Assembly: GCF_029338295.1 (NCBI RefSeq)
Contig: NZ_CP119791.1
Location: 2,604,001 to 2,668,000, forward strand
Source of the DNA: Haladaptatus sp. QDMS2
GTDB taxonomy: Archaea > Halobacteriota > Halobacteria > Halobacteriales > Halococcaceae
Length of the DNA: 64,000 nucleotides
Direction: 5' to 3'
Shown here: in pieces, positions 53,702 to 62,128 of the stretch
How the letters are laid out: every line of letters begins with the position of its first letter
How positions within the stretch are numbered: the first letter of the stretch is position 1
Translations under genes and position numbers: made by a program
Notes under the pieces: generated by a model
Seen by the model: the letters and a program-made list of their open reading frames with translations, nothing else
The model's database searches: none
Told to the model about the DNA's origin: nothing

Positions 53702-54803
53702 CGTCGGGGAGGATGTGGAGGCCGGCGCGACTCTTCAGGACAGAAACCATCGTCGCATCGGGGTCGAGGTACGAGGGCCGCGAGATGGTCTTCGACTCGA
53801 AGGTCTCTGGGTCTAACACCTGCACCGCGTGTTCGTCTTCGACGGTGACGAGGGTGGTCTCCTCAGCGTCGTCCACCGAGCCGATTTTCTTCGCGCTCGC
53901 GGCCTCCTCGTCGCCGAACGGGGCTTCGAACGGGTCGCCCGTGGTGAGACGGATGCCCTTCAGGTTGCCCTGGACGCTCTTTACGAGGACGGGGCCGCCG
54001 TCGTCCTGGGGGTCGATGATGTCGCCGGGGGTGAACGGCGGCAGGCGGACCGCGAAGGTGACGCGGTAGACGCCGTTGCCGTCCTCGTCTTCGGTGACGA
54101 GCGTCTCCGAGTCGGAGTAACTGCCGCCGAACTCGTTTACGACGCGGCGGGCGATTTTCATCCCGATTTTGTTGGTCGAGACCTTGACGTTGAGGCCGTC
54201 CGGGCCGCGTTTGGTCTCGGTGATGAAGGCGTCGCGGTCGCCGGTATCCTGCATGCTGGCGACGACTTCGTTCGCGATTTCTTCGGCGCGATTCATCTCC
54301 TCTGCGGTCGGCGTGCGGTCGCGGGCGCGAATCTGGACGGTACTCGCGTAGTAACTGCCCGCGATTTTCCCGCAGCGAGAGCACGTCTGGCGCGAGATTT
54401 TCACGGGCACCATCACTTCTTCCTCGATTGGCGTGTCGCGGATGACACCTGTGAAGTAACAGTGCATGTGGATGGTGTTCTGGTCTACCTGTTCGGGTTC
54501 GACCGCCCAGTCTACGTCCGCCACGTCCACGTGGACCTGGAGGTTGCGAGAGACTTCTTCGATGGCGATGTCGGTGTAGTCCTCTGCGCCCACGTCGACC
54601 CAGCTGCTCTTGCGGTAGAGCGCGCCACAGTGGGCGCAAACGAGCACCTCGATGCGGTCGGGGGCAGAGACGAACTCGAAGTTCTCGAAGTAACAGTCGT
54701 CACAGAGCTTCGCGTCCGGGTCCACTGGCTCACCCGGGCGTGGCTCTTCGGGGAGGTCCATCGGGTCCCCACAGCGTGGACAGAAGGCGCGCGAATCGGT
54801 CAT
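53694..54803 (-). CDS. nmd3: NMD3-family ribosome-associated protein
   Basis: 369 aa. N-terminal zinc fingers: FCPRCGDP, LCDDCYF, LVCAHCGA, then TCSRCGK, as in archaeal/eukaryal NMD3, a 60S maturation and export factor in eukaryotes whose archaeal role is unclear. It is followed by OB-type and SH3-like segments. ATG 54803 is chosen. The downstream taw2 overlaps it. Confidence 0.9.
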   Translation of the reverse strand: MTDSRAFCPRCGDPMDLPEEPRPGEPVDPDAKLCDDCYFENFEFVSAPDRIEVLVCAHCGALYRKSSWVDVGAEDYTDIAIEEVSRNLQVHVDVADVDWAVEPEQVDQNTIHMHCYFTGVIRDTPIEEEVMVPVKISRQTCSRCGKIAGSYYASTVQIRARDRTPTAEEMNRAEEIANEVVASMQDTGDRDAFITETKRGPDGLNVKVSTNKIGMKIARRVVNEFGGSYSDSETLVTEDEDGNGVYRVTFAVRLPPFTPGDIIDPQDDGGPVLVKSVQGNLKGIRLTTGDPFEAPFGDEEAASAKKIGSVDDAEETTLVTVEDEHAVQVLDPETFESKTISRPSYLDPDATMVSVLKSRAGLHILPDDA

Positions 54804-54909
54804 TGTACTCTGTAGGCAGTTCACGCGGTAAAAACGCCGCGTCCCGCGGCCCGAACCGTGCGAGAACGTAACAGGGAAGCTTTAGTTCGCGAATCACTTA
54901 CGAGAGAGC

Positions 54910-55788
54910 ATGAATTGGAAGCCAGACTGGGGCCTGCGCGGGCGCATGGCTCTGACCATGTTCCTGCTCTTTGCCCTCTACATCGTCTTTATCGGGGTCC
55001 TCACGCTCTACTTCGAGAGCCTCGTGATTACCGTCGCGTTCATGGGGATCTTCATGTTCGCCCAGTTCTTCTTCAGCGACAAACTCGCCCTCTATTCGAT
55101 GGGCGCGAAAGTCGTAGACGAAGACGAATACCCCGAGTTGCACGCCACGATTGGCCGCCTCGCCCAGCAGGCGGACCTGCCGAAGCCGAAGGTCGCCGTC
55201 GCGAACTCCCGCGTTCCGAACGCTTTCGCGACCGGGCGCTCCCAGAAGAACTCCGCCGTGGCAGTCACCACGGGCATCATGCAGACGCTGGACCAGGACG
55301 AATTAGAGGGCGTTCTCGCACACGAACTCGCGCACATCAAGAACCGCGACGTGATGGTCATGACCATCGCCTCGTTCCTCTCGACGATTGCCTTCCTCAT
55401 CGTTCGCTGGGGCTGGCTGTTCGGCGGCGGCGGGCGCAACCGCGAGGGCGGCGCACCTGTCATCGTGGCCATCTTCGTCTCGCTCATCGTCTGGGTGGTG
55501 TCGTTCCTGCTCATTCGCGCCCTCTCGCGCTATCGCGAATACTCCGCAGACCGCGGCGGGGCCATCATCACGGGCAAGCCCTCCGCGCTCGCCTCGGCGC
55601 TGATGAAGATTTCGAGCGGGATGGAGCGCGTTCCGAAAGAGGACCTGCGCGAGCAGGCCGAGATGAACGCGTTCTTCATCATCCCCATCAAGAGCGGCTT
55701 CATCGGGCGCATCGCGAGCACGCACCCACCGATGGAAAAGCGCATCCAGAAGCTCCGCGAGATGGAGCGGGAGATGGAACTCGCATAG
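54910..55788 (+). CDS. htpX: HtpX-type membrane zinc metalloprotease
   Basis: 292 aa M48 peptidase. N-terminal membrane helices (~12-52), the zinc motif LAHELAHIKNRD (HExxH), another two helices, and the third ligand region YREYSADRG (Glu). Degrades misfolded membrane proteins. The next gene, pspAB, starts directly after the stop. Confidence 0.92.
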   Translation: MNWKPDWGLRGRMALTMFLLFALYIVFIGVLTLYFESLVITVAFMGIFMFAQFFFSDKLALYSMGAKVVDEDEYPELHATIGRLAQQADLPKPKVAVANSRVPNAFATGRSQKNSAVAVTTGIMQTLDQDELEGVLAHELAHIKNRDVMVMTIASFLSTIAFLIVRWGWLFGGGGRNREGGAPVIVAIFVSLIVWVVSFLLIRALSRYREYSADRGGAIITGKPSALASALMKISSGMERVPKEDLREQAEMNAFFIIPIKSGFIGRIASTHPPMEKRIQKLREMEREMELA

Positions 55789-56394
55789 ATGGGCTTACTC
55801 GATAGTCTCAGAGAAGCCCTCGGCATGCGCGCCGAGGCGGACTCCATGCGCGATGCGGACCCAGACGACCTGTTCGGGATGAGCACCGCCTACCTGACGA
55901 TGGAGGCGGACCTCGGCTTCGAACCCTCGGCTGAAGCCGCCCTCTGTTTCGCGGGCGTGGACAACACCGATTTCGCCGACACAGTGCGCGAGGTAGACGA
56001 CATCCTCCACGCCGGCAAAGAAGAGACGGGCACCGAAATGTCGTTCCAGAAAGACGGTCACGGCTACGAGTGGGTCGTGCTCGAAGACGACGACCCCGAG
56101 GACCTCGTGACGAGCATCCACTTCGCCGCGGACACGTTCGTCGAACGCGGCTACGGGTCGCGCCTGCTCGCCGCGCTGTTCGGCTTTGAGAAGGACGGCC
56201 AGATGGCCTACTGGGTGTACTCGTTCCGCCGGGGGGCGTACTACCCCTTCGCCCCGAAAGGGAACAAAGAGCACAACACGAGCGTCGAGTTCAAACTCGA
56301 GAGCGTCCTAGACGGCGAACTCGAACTCGAAGCGGACAAGGCCTACTGGTACCCCCTCTGGCCGAGCAGTGCGGGCCGCCACCCCTGGGACTAG
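55789..56394 (+). CDS. pspAB: PspA-associated protein PspAB
   Basis: 201 aa, no transmembrane helix. It starts MGLLDSLREALGM and contains the family-like AALCFAGVDNTDF, FGFEKDGQMAYWVYSFRRGAYYPFAP. Reported in association with PspA-type membrane-stress genes in actinobacteria and haloarchaea. It abuts htpX with no spacer, suggesting coupled expression for envelope stress. PspA itself is not in the window. Confidence 0.85.
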   Translation: MGLLDSLREALGMRAEADSMRDADPDDLFGMSTAYLTMEADLGFEPSAEAALCFAGVDNTDFADTVREVDDILHAGKEETGTEMSFQKDGHGYEWVVLEDDDPEDLVTSIHFAADTFVERGYGSRLLAALFGFEKDGQMAYWVYSFRRGAYYPFAPKGNKEHNTSVEFKLESVLDGELELEADKAYWYPLWPSSAGRHPWD

Positions 56395-56486
56395 GCGCTC
56401 GTTTTCACACAAATAGGTTCGTGCCCACGTCACAAACGGCCGTTCGGCATCCCGCATTTTCACTTTCACCCTCCTGTTAACGAGGC

Positions 56487-56492
56487 TTTATA
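56487..56492 (+). promoter_or_regulatory. TATA box of radA (TTTATA)
   Basis: TTTATA, 25-30 nt before ATG 56517, in the 122-bp gap after pspAB. Confidence 0.6.
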
Positions 56493-56516
56493 CCCGAGGC
56501 GGAAAAAGAACGGAGT

Positions 56517-57551
56517 ATGGCAAAAGACGTCGACCTCGAGAGTCTCCCTGGTGTCGGTCCGGCAACCGCAGACAAGCTTATCGAAGCCGGCTTCGACACG
56601 TTCCAGTCGATTGCAGTCGCCAGCCCTGGCGAACTGTCGAACACCGCAGACATCGGTGAATCCACCGCCGCAGACATCATCAACGCCGCCCGCAAAACGG
56701 CTGACATCGGCGGCTTCGAGACAGGCTCCGCAGTGCTCGAACGACGACAGAAAATCGGCAAGCTCAGCTGGCTCGTCCCGGACGTAGACGACCTGCTCGG
56801 CGGCGGCGTCGAAACCCAGTCCATCACCGAAGTGTACGGTGAGTTCGGGGCCGGGAAGTCTCAGATTACCCATCAGCTTTCGGTGAACGTCCAGCTCCCC
56901 CGCGAGTTCGGCGGGCTCGAAGGCAGCGCCATCTTCATCGACTCCGAGGACACCTTCCGGCCAGAGCGTATCGACGACATGGTCCGTGGCTTAGACGACG
57001 AGATTATTCAGGCCGCGATGGAGCGCCGCGAAATCGAGGGCAGCCCTGGCGACGACGAAGCCATGGAACTGCTCGTCCAGGACTTCTTAGACCACATCCA
57101 CGTCGCGAAGGCGTTCAACTCGAACCACCAGATTCTGCTCGCCCAGAAGGCAAAGGAAATCGCAGGCGACACACAGGACACCGAGTGGCCCGTCCGCCTG
57201 CTCTGTGTGGACTCGCTGACCGCCCACTTCCGCGCCGAGTACGTGGGCCGTGGCCAACTCGCCCAGCGCCAGCAGAAACTCAACAAACATCTCCACGACC
57301 TGATGCGCGTCGGCGACCTCAACAACACCGCCGTCGTCGTCACGAACCAGGTGTCCTCGAATCCCGACTCGTTCTTCGGCGACCCGACCCAGCCAATCGG
57401 TGGGAACATCCTCGGACACACCTCGACGTTCCGGATGTACCTGCGCAAATCGAAGGGCAGCAAGCGTATCGTCCGCCTCGTGGACGCGCCGAACCTGCCG
57501 GACGGTGAGGCAGTCATGCGTGTCGAGGGCGAAGGCCTGAAGCCGGAATAA
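56517..57551 (+). CDS. radA: Recombinase RadA
   Basis: Archaeal Rad51/RecA homolog catalysing strand exchange. 344 aa, intein-free. N-terminal HhH domain (~1-70), ATPase core with Walker A GEFGAGKS at 108-115 and Walker [14 protein letters not shown]2 region with [12 protein letters not shown]. Length is standard. Confidence 0.97.
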   Translation: MAKDVDLESLPGVGPATADKLIEAGFDTFQSIAVASPGELSNTADIGESTAADIINAARKTADIGGFETGSAVLERRQKIGKLSWLVPDVDDLLGGGVETQSITEVYGEFGAGKSQITHQLSVNVQLPREFGGLEGSAIFIDSEDTFRPERIDDMVRGLDDEIIQAAMERREIEGSPGDDEAMELLVQDFLDHIHVAKAFNSNHQILLAQKAKEIAGDTQDTEWPVRLLCVDSLTAHFRAEYVGRGQLAQRQQKLNKHLHDLMRVGDLNNTAVVVTNQVSSNPDSFFGDPTQPIGGNILGHTSTFRMYLRKSKGSKRIVRLVDAPNLPDGEAVMRVEGEGLKPE

Positions 57552-57631
57552 GCGGTTTCGATTCTCTCTTCATTTTCTCGTTCGCGTCGCTACACCGTGA
57601 GCGATTGGTAAAAAGCGAGAGTGACCGGGTA

Positions 57632-58051
57632 CTATTCTTCGGTGACGGTCTTATCGAGGTCTTTCTCGCCGAAGTAGATTTCCGCGCCGTCCTGGGCGAC
57701 TTTCTCTGCGAGGACGGCACACTTGATGCGCATCGGGCTGATGTCGACGCCGAGCATGTCGACCATGTCGTCGCGGTCCATCGCTTGGAGTTCCTCGATC
57801 GTCATCCCAGGAAGTTTCTGCGAGAGCAGACTGGCGCTCGCCTGGCTGATGGCACAGCCGTCGCCGGTGAAGGCGACGCGGACGATTGTCTCCTCGTCCT
57901 CGTCCAGGACGACGTCCATACTAATCTCGTCACCGCACAGCGGATTCTCGCCGACGTGTGAGAACGTCGCATTCTCCAGATGCCCGTAATTTCGCGGGTT
58001 CTTGTAGTGGTCGAGAATCTGCTGTCGGTACATATCCGAACCCAGTCCCAT
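57632..58051 (-). CDS. sufU: SUF-type Fe-S cluster scaffold / sulfur-relay protein SufU
   Basis: 139 aa. Zinc/cluster ligands C39, D41, C66 and C111 (NPLCGDE, GDGCAIS, RIKCAVL). NifU-N/IscU fold. In archaea with SufS, SufU accepts persulfide from the desulfurase. ATG 58051 is chosen. Minus-strand CTTTTAGG at 58076-58083 is a good TATA box. sufS lies upstream, separated by 497 bp of structured DNA. Confidence 0.93.
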   Translation of the reverse strand: MGLGSDMYRQQILDHYKNPRNYGHLENATFSHVGENPLCGDEISMDVVLDEDEETIVRVAFTGDGCAISQASASLLSQKLPGMTIEELQAMDRDDMVDMLGVDISPMRIKCAVLAEKVAQDGAEIYFGEKDLDKTVTEE

Positions 58052-58250
58052 ACTGTCCACGATATGAGAGTGCGACCTAAAAGGATTCCGCAGCCGGGAT
58101 TTTCGCGAAATAGAATAGTCAGAAAAAATGAATGGAAATTTCTCAATAACCGGTAGTGTAGGAAATAAAGTCCGAAAGGCTGAATATCCATATATCAAGA
58201 ATGAGTAATTAGCAGTACATTTATTATGGATGGCGTAGATTATTAAATTG
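58052..58250. other. AT-rich tract between sufU and the structured element
   Basis: Markedly AT-rich DNA with several TATA-like strings on the plus strand (CATTTATTATGG near 58218-58229, ATTATTAAAT near 58239-58248), which could drive the structured element rightward. A 26-codon open frame at 58128-58208 exists but has no supporting evidence. No origin motifs are recognised. Confidence 0.4.
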
Positions 58251-58287
58251 ATACCAGGGATTCCGAGTTCTTGGAATGAGGTATCAA
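58248..58287. repeat. Nested inverted repeat TTGATACC / GGTATCAA
   Basis: Outer arms 58248-58255 and 58280-58287 are perfect 8-bp complements; inner ATTCC/GGAAT extends the stem across a small internal loop, with terminal loop GAGTTCTT. On the minus strand it is followed by TTTAATAAT, which looks terminator-like. Confidence 0.6.
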
Positions 58288-58490
58288 CTGAGGGGAAGGG
58301 TAGGGGAGAACCGCAGCAAACTGCTGAGTCGTCAGTACCGGTCGCAAAGCCGGCGCGTGGGGGCGCGACGACGACTCGGCGCAACGAGCCACGTGGCTCG
58401 TAAGGGGGTCCACAGGGGAGGGACGAACCGAGACTTCGTCGGGGGGCGAAATCTCAGCATAAACGAGTCCTTGGGGGAGGACTGAGGGGT
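58288..58490. ncRNA. Candidate structured non-coding RNA between sufS and sufU
   Basis: About 200 bp of dense self-complementarity, bounded by CTGAGGGG direct repeats (58288-58295, 58482-58489). Stems: GCAG/CTGC (58313-58324); a long-range helix GAGTCGTC/GACGACTC (58326-58333/58370-58377) enclosing CCGG/CCGG and CGCG-TGGGGG-CGCG (58354-58367); ACGAGCC-ACGT-GGCTCGT (58384-58401); GACGAA/TTCGTC (58422-58427/58435-58440); AGTCCT-TGGGGG-AGGACT (58466-58483). Two hairpins share the loop TGGGGG. No RNase P or SRP motif is seen. Transcribed strand is not certain. Confidence 0.45.
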
Positions 58491-58548
58491 TTATTGGGGG
58501 GAGTACCGGTGACGGATTTTTCGAATGCGTTTCACTGTCGAGCGGACG

Positions 58549-59802
58549 TCAGACGCTCGCGAAGATTTCGCGGGCAGCGTCGACGGCGTCGACGAGCGCA
58601 TCGACCTCTTCTCGTGTGTTGTAGAGATAGAACGACGCCCGAGCGGACGCGGAGATGCCGAGGCGGTCGTGGAGCGGTTGCGTACAGTGGTCGCCCGCAC
58701 GGATGGCCACGCCGTAGTCGTTGACGATGCTCGAAAGGTCGTGGGCGTGGAGGTCGTCGAGGGTGAACGAGACGAGCCCAGAGCGGTCTTCGCCCAGGCC
58801 CGGCCCGTAGGTCGTCACGTCGTCGAACTCGTTGAGGCGTTCGAGCGCGTACTGGGCGAGCTGGTGCTCGTGGGCCTGAATCTTCTCCAGACCAATCTCG
58901 TCTAGGTAGTCACACGCCTCGGCGAAGGCGATGCCTTCTGCGATGAGCGGCGTGCCGGCCTCGTACTTCCACGGCAGGTCGTTCCACGAGGAGTCCTCGT
59001 AGGTGACCTTCCGAATCATCTCGCCGCCGTAGAGGAACGGCTCCATGTTCTCGAGAATCTCCTTCCGCCCGTAGAGGCCGCCAATGCCGGTTGGTCCGCA
59101 CATCTTGTGACCGGAAAAGGCGTAGAAATCCACGTCCAGAGCTTTGACGTCCACCGGTCGGTTCGGCACTGCCTGGGCCCCGTCACCGAAGATGTAGGCG
59201 TCGTGGTCGTGGGCGAGAGCAGCGAGGTCGCGAATCGGGTTGACCGTGCCGAGCGTGTTCGAGATGTGGACCGCGCTGACCATCTGCGTGTCGTCGTCGA
59301 TGAGTTCCGCCGCGTGGTCCATGTCGAGTTTCCCGTCGTCCGTGATACGGATGTAGCGCACCTCCGCACCCGTCCGCTTGGCGATTTGCTGCCAGGTAAC
59401 CAGCGAGGCGTGGTGTTCCATCTCCGTGAGGACGACGTTGTCGCCTTCACCGAGTTCGTTCAGGCCCCACGCGTAGGCGACGAGGTTGATGCTCTCGGTC
59501 GTGTTCTTCGTGAAAATCATCTCCTCGCGGCCGGCTGCGCCGACGAACTCGGCGACTCTGTCGTGTGCCTCTTCGTAAGCGATAGACGCCTCCTGGCTCA
59601 GATGGTGGATGCCCCGGTGGACGTTCGCGTTGTAGCCCCGATAGTAGTCCCCGAAGATGTCGATGACGCGATTTGGCGTCTGACTTGTGGCCGCATTGTC
59701 GAGGTACACCAGTGGCGTGTCGTCGCCGACGGTCCGCGAAAGGATTGGGAAATCCTCCCGGAGACGGGCGACGTCGAGTGGTGCTGACTCTTGGGTTCCC
59801 AT
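58549..59802 (-). CDS. sufS: Cysteine desulfurase SufS
   Basis: PLP enzyme removing sulfur from cysteine for Fe-S assembly. 417 aa. PLP Lys233 in FSGHKMCG; catalytic Cys373 in GDHCTQPLHDR; HISNTLGT and DGAQAVPN also present. Downstream sufU is likely the acceptor. Confidence 0.95.
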   Translation of the reverse strand: MGTQESAPLDVARLREDFPILSRTVGDDTPLVYLDNAATSQTPNRVIDIFGDYYRGYNANVHRGIHHLSQEASIAYEEAHDRVAEFVGAAGREEMIFTKNTTESINLVAYAWGLNELGEGDNVVLTEMEHHASLVTWQQIAKRTGAEVRYIRITDDGKLDMDHAAELIDDDTQMVSAVHISNTLGTVNPIRDLAALAHDHDAYIFGDGAQAVPNRPVDVKALDVDFYAFSGHKMCGPTGIGGLYGRKEILENMEPFLYGGEMIRKVTYEDSSWNDLPWKYEAGTPLIAEGIAFAEACDYLDEIGLEKIQAHEHQLAQYALERLNEFDDVTTYGPGLGEDRSGLVSFTLDDLHAHDLSSIVNDYGVAIRAGDHCTQPLHDRLGISASARASFYLYNTREEVDALVDAVDAAREIFASV

Positions 59803-59877
59803 TACTCGACGTAAGGAGATGGAGACAGAACTTTCCTTCGGTCGCCGACCGATTTGGCCGAAAACCGGAGCCTGCGC

Positions 59878-60978
59878 TTACGTGTCGGGCAGTACGTCGC
59901 GGTTCAGCGTGACACCGAGTCCAGGGCCCTCCGGCGGGGTGACGGTTCCCTCGTCCGCGGTGAACGTCTCCTCCAGCATGAAACTCCACGATTCGGGCGT
60001 CCACGGCGGTTCGAGCGGGAATTCGCACCACGGACTGCCCACGGCGGCCATCACGTGGAGGTTCGCGGCGAACCCGATGGCGTTCGTCCACGTGTGCGGA
60101 ACGACCGAAACGCCCTGCTGGGCGGCCGATTGGGCAAGAGAAACCGTCTCCCCCATACCGAGGGCGAGCATGGAATCGGGCTGGAGGACGTCGAGCGCCT
60201 CCGCACGCAGGAACTCGCGAACGTGGTGAGGGCCGTTGTTGAACTCTCCGCCCGCGATGGGCACGTCCGTCTGCTCGCGCAGGCGAGCGTAGCCCCGGTA
60301 GTCGTGGCGCGGAAGTGGCTCTTCGAGCCACACGATATTGCCGATATCCTCGAGTTCGCGACACACCTCACGGGCGTCGGCGAGTGACCACTGCTTTTCT
60401 TCGTCCATCACCCGGACGCTCCAACCCTTGTTCGCGTCCACCATCAGCGTCAGGTCGGGGAACGCTTCTCTGACTTCGCGGACGATTTCGAGGTCGGCTG
60501 TCGACTGGACGCGGAGTTTCACCGCCTCGAACCCCTCGGCGACGCGCTGTTCCACGTACTCGATGCGGTCTGGGGCGGACTGGACCTCGCCCGTGGAGGC
60601 GTACGCTGGAATCGCCCGGGACTCGGCCCCGAACAGTTCGTACACCGGCTTTCCCGCGTCCTTGCCGATGATGTCCCAGAGGGCAGTCTCGATGTGCCAC
60701 GGGCGCGGGCCGACGAGGTCGATGCTCGCGAGTTTCCGCCGGATGCCTGCGACGTTGTGTGGGTCCTCGCCGAGCAAGAACAGCGAGAGGGCGTTCTCGT
60801 AGTCGATGCCGCCGGCGAAACTCGGACTCGCGGTGATGCCGGAGATGCCCGCGTCGGTTTCGATTTCGAAAATCTCGGCCTCGTGTGTTCCCTGCGGGTA
60901 GCCGGGAATCCACGTCGGGTAGAACGCCCCGTCCAGATGGTGTTCGACGTGATACTGGGAGACACCAGTTATCTGCAT
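59878..60978 (-). CDS. Enolase-superfamily (mandelate racemase/muconate lactonizing) enzyme
   Basis: 366 aa. Metal ligands D181 (VDANKGW), E219 (WLEEPL) and E245 (GGEFNNG); His295 (VPHTW) as acid/base. On the other face the KxK motif reads K154-L-R156, i.e. the second Lys is Arg. An insertion follows D181. Likely a sugar-acid dehydratase or racemase; substrate unknown. Confidence 0.87.
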   Translation of the reverse strand: MQITGVSQYHVEHHLDGAFYPTWIPGYPQGTHEAEIFEIETDAGISGITASPSFAGGIDYENALSLFLLGEDPHNVAGIRRKLASIDLVGPRPWHIETALWDIIGKDAGKPVYELFGAESRAIPAYASTGEVQSAPDRIEYVEQRVAEGFEAVKLRVQSTADLEIVREVREAFPDLTLMVDANKGWSVRVMDEEKQWSLADAREVCRELEDIGNIVWLEEPLPRHDYRGYARLREQTDVPIAGGEFNNGPHHVREFLRAEALDVLQPDSMLALGMGETVSLAQSAAQQGVSVVPHTWTNAIGFAANLHVMAAVGSPWCEFPLEPPWTPESWSFMLEETFTADEGTVTPPEGPGLGVTLNRDVLPDT

Positions 60979-61020
60979 GACAGGTGGCGCGAACTGCGGC
61001 GCAAAAAGTGTTCTGCCGAC

Positions 61021-61314
61021 TTAGCCGAGGCGCAAGACCTGTGCGTGCCGCGTCTCGCCGATGGTGAGCACCGTGCTCTCGTCGACGAATCCGTTTTCGA
61101 CGGCGACCTGAATCGCCTGCGTGCCGACGATGTTCGCGACGGTCGCCCGCTGAAGGCTCGCGACGACGCCCTGTTCGTCGGTCTCGTCGCCGCCGTAGAA
61201 GCTCTCGCTCACGGAGATGGAGACGTCGCCATCGGTGAACGTCTCGCCGAGGATGTCCGAATCACAGACGGAGACGAGCAGGCCTTCGGGGGTCTGCCGT
61301 TCGTTTACGATCAT
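61021..61314 (-). CDS. DUF424-family protein
   Basis: 97 aa: MIVNERQTPEGLLVSVCDSD, then GETFTDGDVSISVSESFYGGD and VANIVGTQAIQVAVENGFVD, which match the archaeal DUF424 pattern. Function is unknown. It overlaps the TPR gene by 4 bp, so the two are cotranscribed. Confidence 0.87.
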   Translation of the reverse strand: MIVNERQTPEGLLVSVCDSDILGETFTDGDVSISVSESFYGGDETDEQGVVASLQRATVANIVGTQAIQVAVENGFVDESTVLTIGETRHAQVLRLG

Positions 61315-62045
61315 TCTTCGACGAGTTTGCGCTCTGCTTCCTGGCGCAGCTCTTCTGCCTCCTCTGCGAACTGCTCTGCGAGGTCGTCCTCGCCGACTTC
61401 CTCGTGGGCGCGAGCCTTCTCCTCAAGCAGGTCGATGGTGCGGAAACCGAGGCGAAGCGCGTTGTCGAAGCAGTTGAGCGCCTCCTGTGCGAGACCGCGT
61501 TCGAGCAGGAAGAAGCCGCGATTGTACCACGCCTGCGGGAAGCGCGGGTCGATTTCGACGGCGCGCTCTGCGTGTTCGAGCGCTTGCTCCGGGCGACCGA
61601 ACTGCCAGAGCGCGTAGGCGAGGTTCGTCTCCGCGCTCGCGGCGTGCTCGGAGCGGTCGTCGAGCGAGATGGCTTCCTGATACGCGCCAATCGCTTCGTC
61701 GAACTCCTCTAACTCGGCGTGGGCCGCACCTTTGTTCACCCAGGACTCCTGGGCGACGAGGTCGTCTTCTGCGAACTGCGCGGCGCGCCCGAACGCCTCC
61801 GTCGCCTGTTCGAAGCGGTTGATTTGCATGTAGCCGAGGCCGACTTCGAGGAGTTGTGGGGCGTCTACGTCGTCTTTCGCGAGCTGGCGCTCGTCGAGCA
61901 GGTCGGTGAGGACGCGAGAGTCAACCGGGTCCACCTTCGAGGGGTCGACTTTCAATTCGGGTGGGTCGAGGTCGAACTCGTCGTACGAGTCTGAGAAACC
62001 CTGTCCCTCCGAGAACCGGTGTGGGTCGCGGTCGGGGTCGGTCAT
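61311..62045 (-). CDS. Tetratricopeptide repeat protein
   Basis: 244 aa, soluble. An acidic N-terminal segment of ~60 aa precedes about four TPR units (e.g. AQESWVNKGAAHAELEEFDEAIGAYQEAISLD and WYNRGFFLLERGLAQEALNCFDNALRL). A helical tail ends REQEAERKLVEE-like. ATG 62045 is chosen over 62069. Scaffold for protein interactions; partner unknown, DUF424 is a candidate. Confidence 0.85.
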   Translation of the reverse strand: MTDPDRDPHRFSEGQGFSDSYDEFDLDPPELKVDPSKVDPVDSRVLTDLLDERQLAKDDVDAPQLLEVGLGYMQINRFEQATEAFGRAAQFAEDDLVAQESWVNKGAAHAELEEFDEAIGAYQEAISLDDRSEHAASAETNLAYALWQFGRPEQALEHAERAVEIDPRFPQAWYNRGFFLLERGLAQEALNCFDNALRLGFRTIDLLEEKARAHEEVGEDDLAEQFAEEAEELRQEAERKLVEE

Positions 62046-62128
62046 TGCCGGGCGTAGGCAATCACGCACATTAAGGGCTACGCCATCGCCACCCGCAGAA
62101 TAATCGTCTCGAACCGCGAAGTGTCTGT

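Noticed and set aside
58128-58208. 26-codon micro-frame in the AT-rich tract
   Set aside because: No start context or homology can be argued; recorded only as a possibility.
58052-58290. Replication origin in the AT-rich tract
   Set aside because: No origin-box repeats and no adjacent orc gene; the orc gene is 37 kb away.
58276-58485. 69-codon plus-strand frame in the structured element
   Set aside because: Product is Arg/Gly/Ser-rich without a domain, and the DNA is dominated by stems; a coding role is less likely than RNA.
58288-58490. RNase P RNA or SRP RNA
   Set aside because: The conserved RNase P GAGGAAAGTCC-like core and SRP helix-8 motifs are not seen on either strand.
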